Position numbers and translations under genes: made by a program. The notes beneath the pieces are model-generated. The model searched no databases, was not told where the DNA came from, and was given only the letters and a program-made list of their open reading frames with translations. From the NCBI GenBank assembly GCA_028583415.1, contig CM053266.1:31506271-31570270 (forward strand): a stretch of DNA of 64,000 nucleotides. The letters are read 5' to 3'. Below are positions 1 to 12,535 of the stretch, piece after piece (position 1 is the first letter of the stretch; every line of letters starts with the position of its first letter). Origin of the DNA: Protea cynaroides (lineage: Eukaryota > Streptophyta > Magnoliopsida > Proteales > Proteaceae).

Positions 1-89
1 CATATATATTTTTTATTTCGATTTTCTATTAAAAAAGGATTTTCCAGCAATTAAAAATTAAAAAAAATATGATAAATATTAATTAGATG

Positions 90-440
90 TTGAAAATATT
101 ATATGATGAACACCGTTGGTCAATCTATACGAACATGGTTTCATTTTTTTTTTCTGTATATATATATATTTATTTTATTTTTTGTTTAAAAAAATAAAAA
201 AATACATTTTTTAAACATTAATCGGTACTTTCAAAATAATATATGTTGAACACCGTCGGCCGATCTACATGATCACGGTTTCAGTTTTTTTTTTCTGTAC
301 ATATTTTTACTTTTATGAATTTTTTTATTAATAAATCATATTTTTCAGTAATAAAAAATTAATAAAAATATTAATACTTATCTGTTGGTGTTCAAAATAA
401 TATATGTTGAACACCATTGGCCAATCTACGGATATATGTT
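90..440. repeat. three degenerate tandem repeats upstream of the hAT transposase
   Basis: A block with the core TTGAACACCGTTGGCCRATC, preceded by ATAATATATG and followed by a T-rich stretch and TCTGTA, recurs near positions 108, 247 and 403, so the spacing is about 140-155 bp. The first copy starts ATGATGAACACC. It lies between the window edge and the transposase start, so it is probably subterminal repeat DNA of the hAT element. That role is inferred. Confidence 0.6.
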
Positions 441-710
441 GTCGGATTATATTTTTGGAAAAATTAATTATTTTTATTTAATATCCAAAATTAATAATAA
501 TATGTAAATAATTATGTAAAATTAGGAAAAATATTTTATTTTCTGATAAAATAGTTTTAAAATTTTGAAAGGTAATTTCAATGTGTTTTGAGTTGTATTC
601 GCATATTTGATGCTTTTATGTTCTTCCATTTTAAGTTTTATTATCATAAATCTATTGATTTAAATTTCTCTATTTATCATCTTATGTAATAGTGCCTCGT
701 TCTAAATATA

Positions 711-3700
711 ATGGCTGCTTCGGGTTCTCGTAAGGGAGGTGGTGATGCTAGTCGTACTGACATAGCTTGGCAGTATTGTAACACCATTGACGGTGATAGA
801 AAGAAGACCCAATGCAAATTTTGTGGAAGAAGCTTATGTCTGGTGGGATTACCAGACTTAAGCAACACTTGAGTGGGACTTCTACAGACGTGGCAAAGTG
901 TGCTATAGTTCCTGTGGAGATTACCAGGGCCATAGCTGCACAGATAAAGAGAGACCAGCAGAAAAGGGCAAAGAAAGAAAAAATTAAACAACAATTTGAG
1001 GAAGCAATCCAAAGCACAGTGCGTGATTTGGATAATGATAATTCAGATGATGATGGTATAGATACCAAGGGTATGACTAAGCAAGAGACCAAAGATCTGA
1101 GATGGGCAACAATGGCTAGTAAAGTCAGCCATGAGATGGACATGAAAAAGTTGAAGCAAAGAGCCTTAGGGGCAGGTGGTAGTGGATCATTTCAGCAGCC
1201 TGAAGAACCACAAACGCAGAGTAAGGGGGGTTGGCTTCTATGTTTAGAAGATCAAAAAATACTAGAGCACAACCCCAGGCACCACCACCTACACCTGCTA
1301 CTGCTAAGGATGAGGACTATGTTGAGATCCTACAGCAGGATCCAATAGTTTTTAGGAACGTTGGCGCCAAGCAAAAGAAATTGAAGAGTATGTGGAACTG
1401 GAAGGGTACAAAAGAATTTACTGGGGATGCCTATGCTAGGTGGTCCATCTATAATAATATCCCAGCAAATGCCAGTGGTGGCCCATACTATCAGCCTTTC
1501 TTTGATGCAATTGCTTAGGCTGGTCATGGTGTTAAAGCCCCCACTCCATATGAAGTGATGAATGTATATCTCCCAAGAATTAAAAAAGAGCTAGAAAGAC
1601 GGATAGAAAGGTTAAGGAATAACTGGGATACATATGGAGTCACTATTATGTGTGATGGTTGGACTGATCCCACAAGAAAGTCCATCATCAACTTCATGGT
1701 CTACAATGATGGGAAGACATCATTCTTGAAGTCTGTGGATGCATCTGCATTCACAAAAGATGCTAACTACATCTATGGATTGCTACAGACAGTGGTAGAT
1801 GAAGTTAGTGCTACAAATGTGGTACAAATTGTGACAGACAATGGCAGCAACTACAAGAAGGCAGAAGAGATGATGATGGCTAACTATAACATTTTCTAGA
1901 CTTCATATGCTACCCATTGCATTGACTTGATGTTGAAAGGACATGGGCAAGATCCAAAAAGTAAAGCAAGTGGTTGAACAAGCACGCCAGGTGACAACAT
2001 TTGTATACAACCATGGCTATTCTTTGAACTTGTTGAGGGAGAGATGTGGAGGGGACTTGGTAAGACCCGGCATTACCAGATTTGCTACCAACTACATAGC
2101 ACTAAAGAACTTTTAGGCAAAGATGGTAGGCCTCAAATCAATGTTTACATCTGAGGACTGGTTTGGGTGGAAGTAGTCTAGCTCTCCTGCTGGGTTTCAA
2201 GCACAGACTACTATAGCTTCAAAGGAATTTTAAAGAACGCTGAAGGATGTAGTCAAAATTCTAGAGTCAGTGGTGAAGATGCTGAAATTAGTGGATATAG
2301 CATTCCAACCCACCATGCCACATTTATATGCTGCCATGGATATATTAAAGGACCGTATAAAAGTTATGCTTCCATGTAAAAACAAACATTTTGTGAAAAT
2401 TATCAAAGATCGATGGGAGAGTCAACTGATGCACCCATTGTATAAGGCTGGTGAGTATATTTAATAATGTCTTTAATTTAGTTCTACTTAATAGTTAGTA
2501 CTATATTTTAATCTAGCGACTCATATTTTGCAACATACTATTTGAACCCCAAGTATCAATATTCACATGTGCTTAGGCTCAATTCTGACCTTATCGGTGC
2601 GGTAAAAGATGTTGTGGCAAAATTGGTGCCAGATTATACTATACAAGCACTGGTCAATCTGGAGATGAGTTGTATGGCTTAAGTGCTAAATTATTTGAAT
2701 ATCCATATATAACAATGGCTAATGGTTATAAATTATGAAATGAGTGTAGATTAAAACATTCAGAGATGGTCTTGGGAGTTTTGGAACTCCTGCTGCAGTG
2801 GCGGGACGAGATAAGACCGATCCTGGTATGGAATTATGGAAATTGAAATTTTCAAGTAACATATCTTATTTAATATGTGTATTAAAATGTGTTCTTCTTC
2901 TTGTGCAGCTGAATGGTGGTTGTTGTATGGTGAGCATGCAGCTGAATTGAGGAAAAATAGCAATCAAAGTCATATCCCAGACATGTTCCGCATCTGGGTG
3001 TGAGCTAAATTGGAGTACCTTCTCCCTTATCCATTCAAAGAGGCGGAATAAATTGGGCTCTCAACAGCTAAATGACTTGGTGTACTCCCATTACAACATA
3101 AGACTAAGGGTACAATGCTTGAAGTTCGAACAAAGAAATGAACAAGAGCTGATCGAGCTATCCAACATCTTCCAACTATTTTCAGATGAAGAGGATCCCT
3201 ATGTGGAATGGGTGAGAGACAGAGCAGTACCAGTAATGGATGAGCCTGGTGGGATGCCCGACCCCACTGTGTCTGCTCCGATGGGTTCTAATCTCGAGCG
3301 GTTTATGTCCTCGAATGAGGGTCATGTACACGCACAGTCGCCTCGACCGTTTGACCCCCCAGTTGATAGTGACCCAAAAGGCGATGATGATACAATAGAT
3401 CAAAGTGGCTAGTCAGTTTCTGATAGTAGTGGTGATGATGGTAGTGGTAGTGGTAATGAGGGTGGTAGTGGTGGTTATGATGGTGGTGGTGGTGGTGATC
3501 CTAGACCGACTGTACCCATTATTAAATGGACCGGCGAGAGTCAGTATACACACGCTACATAAGATCCAGATCATGGTAGGTGCGCATCTTCATCACAGCC
3601 TACGACTGGGTATATAAGTAGGTCTCGTCAACGGGAACACCCTTTGCAACCAGTGGAAAAAGAAGAAGATCGTTTCTTTGACATCATTCCTGATCCTGAT

Positions 3701-4204
3701 ATTATGCCTGATGTTGAAATTGATAGTATGTCCACAAGCTTTGGAGGACTGAGCAACGAGGGTAGTAGTGGACGGGAGTAGGGGCAATGGAGTGCTCATG
3801 GATTTGGCACCACTTCGGCGTACGGTTCTTATTCCGGTGATGATGACCGCATGATGGGAAGTGCACATGATTATTCCACTGATACTAATAATGCTACATC
3901 ACAGACTGACTCCAACTTTGTGGACAGCCTCTTTTCAGTCCCGAATTTCCAGAGAACCACGCCCCCACACTAGCCAATATATGCTCACTTTACTCCACAT
4001 TATAGTGAATTGTATCCAAGGTTAGGTATCTTTAGAAACTTCCCTGATCATGTGTATGAGAAATATGTGGAAAACTATTAGACCTTCTATACCCGAAGGA
4101 TGTCGTGGCAGGACTTTGTTTATCAGACCGAGATGTATTTCTTCAGTAAAGTCAATCTGATTAGATGGAACCTGCACGCCACTCTACATATGATTAGACA
4201 TTGA
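711..4204 (+). pseudogene. decayed hAT-family transposase (BED finger, DUF659, C-terminal dimerisation region)
   Basis: Translation is broken but in the family order. An ATG at 711 opens a BED zinc finger (CKFCG near 815, then GGITRLKQHLSG). A frameshift near 830 separates the two halves of the finger. From 1231 a frame runs to a TAG at 1516-1518 and continues in the same frame from 1555 as a DUF659-like segment with MCDGWTDPTRKSIINF and IVTDNGSNYKKAEE, ending at a stop near 1899. A shifted frame resumes near 1930. The segment ending LMHPLYKAG at 2451 looks spliced by a short intron (about 2452-2512). The region 3053-3412 carries the hAT dimerisation signature (ELIELSNIFQL, then DPYVEWV). There are many stops and shifts, so it cannot encode transposase. 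It probably began left of the window. Confidence 0.85.
3420..3510. repeat. GGT/GAT-rich imperfect microsatellite
   Basis: The stretch is dominated by GGTGGT and GATGGT triplets. It sits in the low-complexity tail of the hAT coding region, where it would encode Gly/Asp/Ser-rich sequence in the original frame. Confidence 0.7.
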
Positions 4205-4470
4205 GTAGACATTGGGATGGACTTATGGGAATGTATTATTTCATTTTGAGTATTTAAGTCTTTCATATAACGAGCACTTGTGAGTTATGTCATTTTATGG
4301 GATTTATGACTTATGAATGTATGATTTTCCGACAATGTAAAGTATTATGCTTCAAATGTGTTTATATATGTTAAATAAGTATTTTCCTACAATATATAGC
4401 CTTAAAATGACATTAAAATGGCCTTAAAACATCAAAAAATGGCTTAAACCATAAAAATAAAAAATAAAAA

Positions 4471-4605
4471 CCTGTCGAAACTCCCATTTTTGCCCTTTGG
4501 GAGTTTCGGCAGGTCCTCGCCGAGATCTATCTCGGTTGAGATCTCGGTAATCTTGGTTTTTTCAAGGGTCGAGACACCCTCGAGATCCGAGATTTCGAAC
4601 TATGC
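4471..4605. repeat. hairpin and probable 3' terminal region of the hAT element
   Basis: Positions 4471-4486 and 4498-4513 are inverted repeats (core TCGAAACTCCCA against TGGGAGTTTCG; 15 of 16 pair). Further copies of the GAGATCTCGG/CGAGATC type follow. The stretch ends CGAGATTTCGAACTATGC, similar to the right end of the 16810-17995 repeat (CGAACTATGC), which suggests related termini. The exact end and target duplication cannot be fixed because the left end lies outside the window. Confidence 0.45.
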
Positions 4606-4716
4606 TTGGAAATGTACAGGCCATTAAGCATAGGAAGAAGTCCCAATGAAGGTCTAAAACCATGTCAGCCCCTATAAAAAAAAAGTTGCCTTAAGCATTC
4701 GGGATCAGAGGTTGAA

Positions 4717-5720
4717 ATGAAATTGGTTTTCTACTATTCTTTTGTGAAAGACAGAGCTGCAGTGAGATATTGTTCTAGTGTGAAGCTAGGGTGGCTAATG
4801 AGATACTCACCTAGAATTAGGGTGAGACTCTTAGTCATACCCTCTTCTAAATCTATACCTGTTTCTGCTAGTATTGCTCTTGCGAGATTAAATTGCTGTT
4901 GGAAAACATCTAGCCTTCAGATTAGGCTAGGATTTGGTGTGAATAATCACCACCCTTAAAGTGTAAACTAAATTGGAGTTTGGCCATGTTCCGTAGTTAT
5001 TATGGTGACAAGGCAACCAAAGGCGTTGGAGGGTCACCTGGATGCCCAAGGCGCCAAGGCAATCAGGGCGTTGGAAAACCTAGGTGACACCTTGATAACT
5101 ATGAGCCTATTCAGACTGGTGGATTTCATGATCTGGAGTTTCTCTTAAATCTGATCACTTTTGGGAGCTGCATTTTTGTTATCCCGGGCTTGTTCTGAAA
5201 CTTGTTAGAAGATTAGACCAGACTCCATCACAACTTTTCTGGAAAAATGAAGGTCCTATAATTCTTACCTATTCAGGTCTGATTGGGAATGCTATTCAAC
5301 TACAATTTAGTAAAATCAGCCATCATGGGATTGGACTTCTGATCCTCCTCAGACTTTCTTTAATTGATTGTTGAAGGAGACTCGGTCTTGGTCATTGATT
5401 GCATCTCATCAGAGTTGCATACAGACCAAATAAATTTTTGTCTAATTAGGAGAGCTACCTCTAGTCCTCTATGTCTGCCAATGAACATTTCTTTCTCTAG
5501 GAACTACGTATTTTGCAATCCTATACTGGATTCTCCAGCAACAGATAGGGATCTGAGGGAGTCCCCGTACAATGGGGCATAATGGCATAGCCCGTAAGTA
5601 TGCCCTGTTGTTGTATTTCTTTTTCTTTTTTTTATTGTCATTTCTAGTTTGACAATTGTTCCATTCAGTTGGATCTCCTACCTAGACTGCCTGTTCTTTG
5701 TGCTTGAATAAAATGTATTC
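4717..5720 (+). pseudogene. possible 3' remnant of a non-LTR (LINE) retrotransposon, RNase H-like scrap
   Basis: At 5364 the frame reads IVEGDSVLVIDCI, which resembles the start of the second half of the RNase H-like domain that ends many plant LINEs. It is followed by an untranslated stretch with TGTTGTATTTC, AATAAAATG and an A-rich end near 5735. No reverse transcriptase is visible upstream, and a MITE interrupts at 4995-5102. The call rests on one short motif and could be wrong. Confidence 0.3.
4995..5102. mobile_element. small MITE-like repeat of the CAAGGCGCC family
   Basis: The inverted ends are TAGTTAT plus GGTGACAAGGC on the left and CACCTTGATAACTA on the right. The interior is rich in AAGGCG and GCGTT words. 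Relatives in this window lie at 21858-21988, 29630-29786 and 31735-31842. It has no coding capacity. Confidence 0.6.
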
Positions 5721-6855
5721 CTAAAAAATTAAAAAGAAATACTCTTCAGATGAAATTGCATCAATTCCAAAAAAGATTCATCCCCCCTCCCAAAAGAAAG
5801 TGAACCCATGGGGAAAAAAATCTGAAGGCATGTCCCTCGACTCCCTCCTAACGACATAGCTAACTAAAGAGCTACAAATCAATTTCTCTGCTAGCCTATC
5901 TACATCACAAAGAACATTAAAGGAGAACAACTCTTAAGCCTCTAAAGAAAATAAATTTCCAAGATCCAAAAGATTGTGCCTTGTTTGTAAATTACAGAAT
6001 TTCTTCTTATCCAGCCTCAAGATGGCAGCAGCCACACGATAGAACAGCACCTAGGATATTCAATCGAACTCTCCCTCAAGTTTCCAAATCCCATGAAACT
6101 ATAGGATTGAGTTCCTAACTCTCAAACCTCTCAGGAATAACCAATAGCAGTTCCAGAAATCAGGTAGTATTTTGATGTACAAAATTCTGAAACCATATGG
6201 GGCAGAAGTTGCAGGTTCTGCAGTGATACCAGGTTTGGTTCTCACAGCAGAGTTGCTTGTAAGGACCAGGACATTTACCCAAATTTTAAACCAAACGGAT
6301 TGAGAGTTAGTGAGATCGATCAATTCTTTCTCAATTCAGTTGGGATGACAGTTGCAGGAGAAGGAGAAATAAACAGATTAATAGTTTTTTGGGGGTGAAT
6401 AAATAGTTGTATGAACAAGGAACCGAAAGGAACTCAAACCCTGGGGCCAAAGCTATGCCACTCGGGAACTGAAACAAACCCAAAGGAGGAACATCAAACT
6501 AGAACACTTAGGAAATCCTATCCACGCTAAAATTGGATAGGTAGATCCCAGGCCGAAGCAATAAATCTATTCCTATGATTGGAAGTAAAAAGCCTAGAGA
6601 TGGGAATAAGACTCCCCCAAAAGGCCGAACTTCAAAATCAATGGAGGCCCAAATCAGTTGAAGAGATCTAGATTAAGGAGCAAATAAGAAGAATAAGAAA
6701 AGATTGGAGAAATCAGACCTGAGGACCAGATGGGTCAAAAAGAGAGAATCCGACCATGAAGGAAGAACAGACTTTAACTGTCATGGTAGAAAGTAACCAG
6801 CATAATCTCAATTAAAATTTTTCATTCAGTTCCAATCCGAAATTTTTGATGTATT
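5721..6855. other. no gene seen; AT-rich intergenic DNA
   Basis: There are only short, codon-poor reading frames on either strand. I recognise no conserved protein motif, RNA gene or bounded repeat here. Confidence 0.5.
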
Positions 6856-7112
6856 ACACACAGCTATTTAAAATTTTGTGAACTAACTCCTATTCAGACT
6901 ATGATTGAGGTAGAACTCGGATCAAACTCAACAACGGCTAAAACAGAATAAAAAAGATAAATATCAAATGACAATATAACCCCTACACACAGCTATTTAA
7001 AACTTTGTGAACTAACTCCTATTCAACTATGATTCAGGTAGACTTCGGATCAAACTCAACAATGGCTAAAACAGAATAAAAAAGATAAACATCAAATGAC
7101 AATATAACCCCT
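6856..7112. repeat. 129-bp tandem duplication
   Basis: The block that begins ACACAGCTATTTAAAA and contains GGCTAAAACAGAATAAAAAA occurs twice in a row. AGCTATTTAAAA at 6862 recurs at 6991, giving a period of 129. The copies differ by only a few substitutions and small indels, so the event is fairly recent. Confidence 0.9.
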
Positions 7113-7740
7113 ATCTACCCTTGCTGGACCAAAAGCCAGATTTGTATCTGGTTCTCGGTCTGGATTTACAAACTAGATCATGTTGGTCTAGCCATACACA
7201 TGCAACTGCATCAGAGGGTCAAACTCATCGAACCCCAAAAGTTATGCAAGAGTAGATCCATGAAAAAATAGGTGTAAGCACCCCATTTTTGCTTTCCCCA
7301 ACCAAACATAGCCTTACTAGTGTATAGACAGCAAGAGAGGGGAGGTGAATGAAACTTTTGGGAAAGTACAAGGGAGGTTAGTGAAACTCTCTCAAGCCGA
7401 CCGTTGATCAGTCCCTGTGTGCTCTCTATGGTGTTCTGAGCCGAGCTAAAGTTCCCCCCCAATGTGCAGGAGTCTTGGTGAACATGTTCGGAAAGGTATG
7501 CAAGTCAATTCAAGGTTTGGATTTTTCGTGGCAACTTCGAGGCTGATTTCGGTGTGCCCTGCAACAAGGTCATGGGCTGTAACCTACTTGGATGCGTAGG
7601 TCACGGAATTATCTTCGAAATGAGACTAGAATTGCTCAATTCCGATATCAAACGAAGAAGATATCGCAATTTTAGTCGGATGGAAGGTGCATTAAACATC
7701 TAGGGGCTTTTCTGCAAATTATCTTAAATTAATGATTTAT

Positions 7741-8255
7741 AAGGCAAATTATCGTAAATTGGATCGATTGGACTTTATTCGGCCATATCTTGATCATCCG
7801 ACGTCCAAATCAGGCAATTCAAGCGCCAGCGTGCTCCATTGTCCGTCCTCTTCAAAGTGGACGTGGAAAATCCAGGACAATGGCCAAAAAAAGATCCCAT
7901 TCGGAGTTTCAAGCCGATATGCCTGTTTAAACTTCAATTCTTCATAACTTGCTCATCCGACGTCCAAATCAAGTGATTCAAGCACCAACACGCTCTATTG
8001 ACCGTCTTCTTCAAAGTGGTCGTGGAAAATTTGGGAGAAAAGCCGTCGAAAGATCCTATGCAGAGTTGCAAGCTGAATTATCGCAAATTGGACTGTTTGA
8101 ATTTCAATTCTTCATATTTTGGTCATCTGACATCCGAATCAGGTAATTCAAGCGCCGTTATTCTTTATTTTCTTTCCTTCTCAAAGTGGACTTGGAAAAT
8201 CCGAGACAGAGGTGGCAGAAGAATTCCATGCAGAGCTGCATGCCGAAATGGCCCA
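7741..8255. repeat. three-unit tandem repeat of about 160-170 bp
   Basis: The core CATCCGACGTCCAAATCAGG, followed by an AATTCAAGCGCC-type word and later CAAAGTGGACGTGGAAAAT, recurs with anchors at 7801, 7960 and 8130 (periods 159 and 170). Units are diverged, the third most strongly. Such blocks are common in LTRs and leaders of plant Ty3/gypsy elements. The link to the DNA on the right is an inference. Confidence 0.8.
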
Positions 8256-8462
8256 TAAAATGACAGAAGAGAGAGAAGCCAGTCTAATCTAGTCCAGCCC
8301 AACCCGGTTCCACCCAAGTTAGTCAAATCCAGTCAACCTCATCTAGTTTTGCCTCACCTAACCCAAACCGGTCCAGACCAAGTCGGATCAGCCCATGTAC
8401 GTTGTGTATATATATATAAAATATACTATTGGTTGGGTCAGCCCATGTACGTTGTGTATATG

Positions 8463-8472
8463 TACTTGTATG

Positions 8473-8503
<31 letters not shown>

Positions 8504-8612
8504 TATACTATTATATATTTTATATATATATAAAGAGGGGGAATCCGAGAGAGAGAAAGAGAGAGAAAGAGAGAGGAGAAGAGAGAGAGAGTGAGAGAGA
8601 GAAAGAGAGAGA
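8463..8612. repeat. adjacent TA and GA microsatellites
   Basis: A (TA)n-rich tract runs from about 8463 to 8531, followed by a GA-rich tract (GAGAGAGAAAGAGAG type) from about 8547 to 8612. GA tracts of this kind are frequent in plant 5' leaders and LTR R regions. Confidence 0.85.
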
Positions 8613-9699
8613 TAAATGAGAAAGAGAGACCTCGGGTGGAGGGAGGCAGCCGTGCTGCCACCTCCACCTCATTCTTTCTTTCTTTTTTTTACTTACCTTA
8701 ACTGTACATCAACCGACCTGCTCACGACACCTCACCACCACTCTCTCACCTACACCGCCATCTACCTCTTCAAACCTGCCCAGCCATGCCTGACACAACT
8801 CCACAGCAGTCCAGCTCCAGCATTGCCACAAACCAGCCATGGCCTCCACTCCACCGACCCATATCCTGCACTGCCAACCCAGTCCACGCAACCCAATTTC
8901 AATCCACCTCCCATCCCTCATTAAACCTGTACAGTCCCCCCATCCACCTCCCATGCTGCAAACCACCTCCATTCGACAACACACCAAGACCCATGCTGCA
9001 CCACAATACACTCCACCTCCCATCCCTTTATCAAGTCTCCGTTTTCTATAAAACTGCAAACCACCACTGCTCAAAAGGGGGTTGGAAGAATTGAGAGAAA
9101 ATCGAAAAGGGAGAGAAGAAAATGGTGGAATGAAGAGGAAAACAAAAAGGTTGAGGTGTGCGGGAAGAAGGCGATGAGGAAGAAGGTGATGATAGCTTCA
9201 AGAAGCCTATGCGTATCTGATCGACGGCTACCGACATCACCAGGTATTTCTCCAATCTCAACTCGCTCTTATGTCCAATCGCTTTCATCTCTCTGTCGGG
9301 GCTTCACATGCTTGGGTTCGGGATGATGCTATGTCAAATTCATTGCCCTTTCTTAGTGAAAATGTGAATATATGTCAGCCTATTTTGTTTCAATAACTCT
9401 GGTTTGTCAACATATATGCCTATCTTGGGGGGTGTAGTGAATTTCATCTCTTTTGCATAAATGTGTTTTGTGTGTCTCGGTGAATGTTTTCCCATTATAG
9501 GGCTCTCTGTCATGTCTCCTTGTATGAATGCTTCCCTATATATATGCTCCATTGTGACTTTGTTGTTTCTTTTTTATAGTTAATCTTGGTAATGGAACTT
9601 TGTTTCTAGATTTCTTCATTTTTTTTATGTTTATAGCAGGTTGGTTTCACTTGTGTGGAACGCTTAAGTTCATTTTGCAGATTTTGTTTTAGATGATTA

Positions 9700-10310
9700 A
9701 ATATGAGCCGTTGGATGTCGATTTTGATTTTGATCACATGATGGGTGATTTAGATAAATCTTAACCCTTGAATCTTCATCATGAGTGTTTTAGGCAAATC
9801 TGAACCATTGGATATTGTTTTTAAGTGTCTTAAATGAATCTAAACCATTAGATCTTTGTTTATGAGTGTCCTAAATGAATCCAAACCGTTGGATCTTCAC
9901 CATGATGGTTTTAGATGAATTTGAACCATCGGATCTTCATCTTGGGTGTTTAAGATGATTCTGAACCATTAGATTATCATTTTTGAATGACTTGAACCAT
10001 TGGATTATCATGATGAGTGATCTAAATGAATTTGAACCATTGGATTGTCATTATGATTGATTTAGATGAATTTGAAACGTTAGATCTTAGTCTAAACATG
10101 ACCCAAGATCTGAGCCATTAATTTCCTAGTTTGATCATAATTATAACTTAATGTGAGATATAAGCCGTTGATCTTGGCTGCTTTGATGAGATATGAGTCA
10201 TTGATCATGATTATAACTTGATGAGATCTTAGCCGTTGATCTTGGCTGTTTTGATGAGATATAAGTCGTTGATCATAATAATACTGCTTTGAAGAGATCT
10301 AACCGTTATA
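9700..10310. repeat. degenerate minisatellite, core GAACCATTGGATC
   Basis: At least fourteen copies of a 35-60 bp unit centred on GAACCRTTGGATC or GAGCCGTTGATC run head to tail. Each is usually followed by TT plus CATCATGA and preceded by TAGATGAATTT. Units are strongly diverged and their length drifts, so this is an old array. No coding potential. Confidence 0.8.
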
Positions 10311-11020
10311 TTGAGGATCTGATCTAATATATTGTTGATGTGAGAGTTTCTTTGAGTCTAAGTCGAATGTTTGATTGTTTACATTGTTATATTCGTGCAT
10401 CTACCATATTCACATGCTTACACAATCATATGGTGCACACTGCCATGTTTTGAATGCTTACAATGCTAGTTTTGTGCACACTGTCATGTTTAGATTTGTT
10501 TGCTATAAGACATGCTTGAATGATGTTTATTATTGGCAAAAACTTATTTTTCGCTACACCCTAGTCGAACTACCATGCATGTACACTGTTGGAAGACATT
10601 CTTAGGTGTGGGGACGTGCATTTAGGCACCCACATTCACAGAAAGGGTAAAGCGGAAAAGACAAAAGTCTTAATCAAGAAGCATGAAGCCTAACCCAACA
10701 ATTCCAAAATTAGGGTTTAAGTTACAAAGGTAGTTTTAGGACGATCCCTGCCCCTCAGTTCATTTCCCCTACGGTACAGAGACCTAGATAGGTGTGATGT
10801 GAATCCAGCCATAGGTCATCTAGGATCATCGCTCGGCCCTATAGGACTACCCTTATTCCAACCCAAGCAGGTCACCCAATGAACATCCAGTTTTTCGAAC
10901 TACGCGGATCCTGATTCTTAGGGGAAACCCTAGGATACGTAGGCAGTTTGGGACATCCCAAATAGGGTTCCACCTCCCCCCCTCAAACAGTTTAGAATAC
11001 CCGTACAATTTACTTGCAAA

Positions 11021-11500
11021 AGCCGCACACCCCTCATACGTTTCGCTTGTTAAGCCGTACACCCCTCGTACGTTTCGCTTGTAAAAGCCTTACACCCCTC
11101 GTACGTTTTGCTTGTTAAGCCGTACACCCCTCATACGTTTCGCTTGTTAAGCCGTACACCCCTCATACGTTTCGCTTGTTAAGCTGTACACCCCTCGTAC
11201 GTTTCGCTTGTTAAGTCGTACACTCCTCGTACGTTTCTCTTGTAAAAGTCATACACCCCTCGTACGTTTCGCTTGTTAAGCCGTACACCCTTCGTACATT
11301 TCGTTGGTTAAGTCATACACCCCTCGTATGTTTCACTTGCCAAAGCCGTACATTTTCCCTCAGTTAAATCAAACCATCAGTATGTTTCGCTTGTAAAAGC
11401 CATACACCCCTTGTACGTTTCGCTTGTAAAAGTTGTATATTTTCTCTCAGTTAGATAAGACCATCCGAATGTTTCGCTTGTTAAGCTGTACATCCCTTGG
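11021..11500. repeat. 32-33 bp minisatellite, about 14 units
   Basis: The unit reads GCCGTACACCCCTCGTACG followed by TTTCGCTTGTTAA. Starts fall near 11022, 11054, 11087, 11119, 11151, 11183 and onward, with spacing of 32 or 33. The early units are nearly identical. From 11345 the array decays and is interrupted by CCTCAGTTA segments. There are no unique spacers between units. Confidence 0.92.
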
Positions 11501-12305
11501 CTTGTTTAAGCTACCCATATCCATATCCACTCAGTCTTATGGGGCTATCCGCTATCCACCCAACACCGAACTACATTGTACCTGATTTTCAGGACCTCTG
11601 AAATACGTAGGCAACTTGGAGAACCCTCCAAGTACGGCACACCTTAGTCTTCTTAGGTAGCCCATATCCACTATCTGTATCCCTATCCATTATCCATATC
11701 TACTTCAATCCACATAAGCTATCTAGATTCAATGATGGCAAAGAGGGTTCAAAGCAAGTCAAATTAACAAGCCCTCTTTGCTACAGGATCTTAATTCAGT
11801 CCAATACAAAATCTACAGAGAAAAGTAATAAAGAAAACCACTTATCTTGAAATCTAACCCTTGAAATCACTTGAAACTTGATGGGAAATACTCTTTAGGA
11901 TGTACTTGAAGACATATCCAAAGTTGGAGATGATCCGATCACATATGAGAGAGATGTGATTTTTTTGAAAACTACCTATCATCTGAAAACAGGACTGGTT
12001 TAGTTAGAGCTGGTCGATATGAATTTAATCTTTAATCCCACGAGCTTTCGTTGATCAAATCAGCACTTAATGGTATCGCAATTCAGTATGCAATAATAAG
12101 AACTTGAAGGAATTAACAGAAGGACAAGAAAACCATAAAACAGAATATTTCGGTTGAGTCTCACAACCTATGAGACTCAACCAGAAAATCAGGAGCTAAA
12201 CTCTCTTCTTTTTTCTGGTTTAAATCTGCTGACTCTCTTCTTCTTTATCTTATTTATAGACTTAAGAAATATTACAAAATAAGGAAGGATTTAGTCCTCT
12301 TAAAA

Positions 12306-12437
12306 AAAAATATCCTAAGATAAATTAAAAGGGAAACTTGCCTTTATAGATTTAGGAAAGTTTCCAATCTAAAAAATATCCTAAGATAAATTAAAAGGGA
12401 AACTTGCCTTTATAGATTTAGGAAAGTTTCCAAAAAA
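12306..12437. repeat. 66-bp tandem duplication inside solo LTR copy 1
   Basis: The block from TATCCTAAGATAAATTAAAA to TTTAGGAAAGTTTCC is repeated with a 66-bp period (TATCCTAAG at 12311 and 12377) and almost no differences. The related LTR copies carry a single version, so the duplication happened within this lineage. Confidence 0.9.
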
Positions 12438-12535
12438 ACAACTTACAAAATATCAATCCATAATTTAACTTTAAGAAACAAAATCTAAGAATAATTTAGG
12501 AAAGAAATAACAAAAGAAGGAAAATTTCTGCTATT

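Noticed and set aside
3182..3403. Minus-strand frame opposite the hAT dimerisation region
   Set aside because: It is a shadow of the transposase coding strand.
8616..9094. Overlapping Pro/His/Ser-rich frames on both strands
   Set aside because: They arise from CCACC-rich low-complexity DNA. There is no domain and no splice support.
11021..11500. CRISPR-like regular repeat
   Set aside because: Units abut with no unique spacers, there are no cas genes, and the genome is a plant's. It is a minisatellite.
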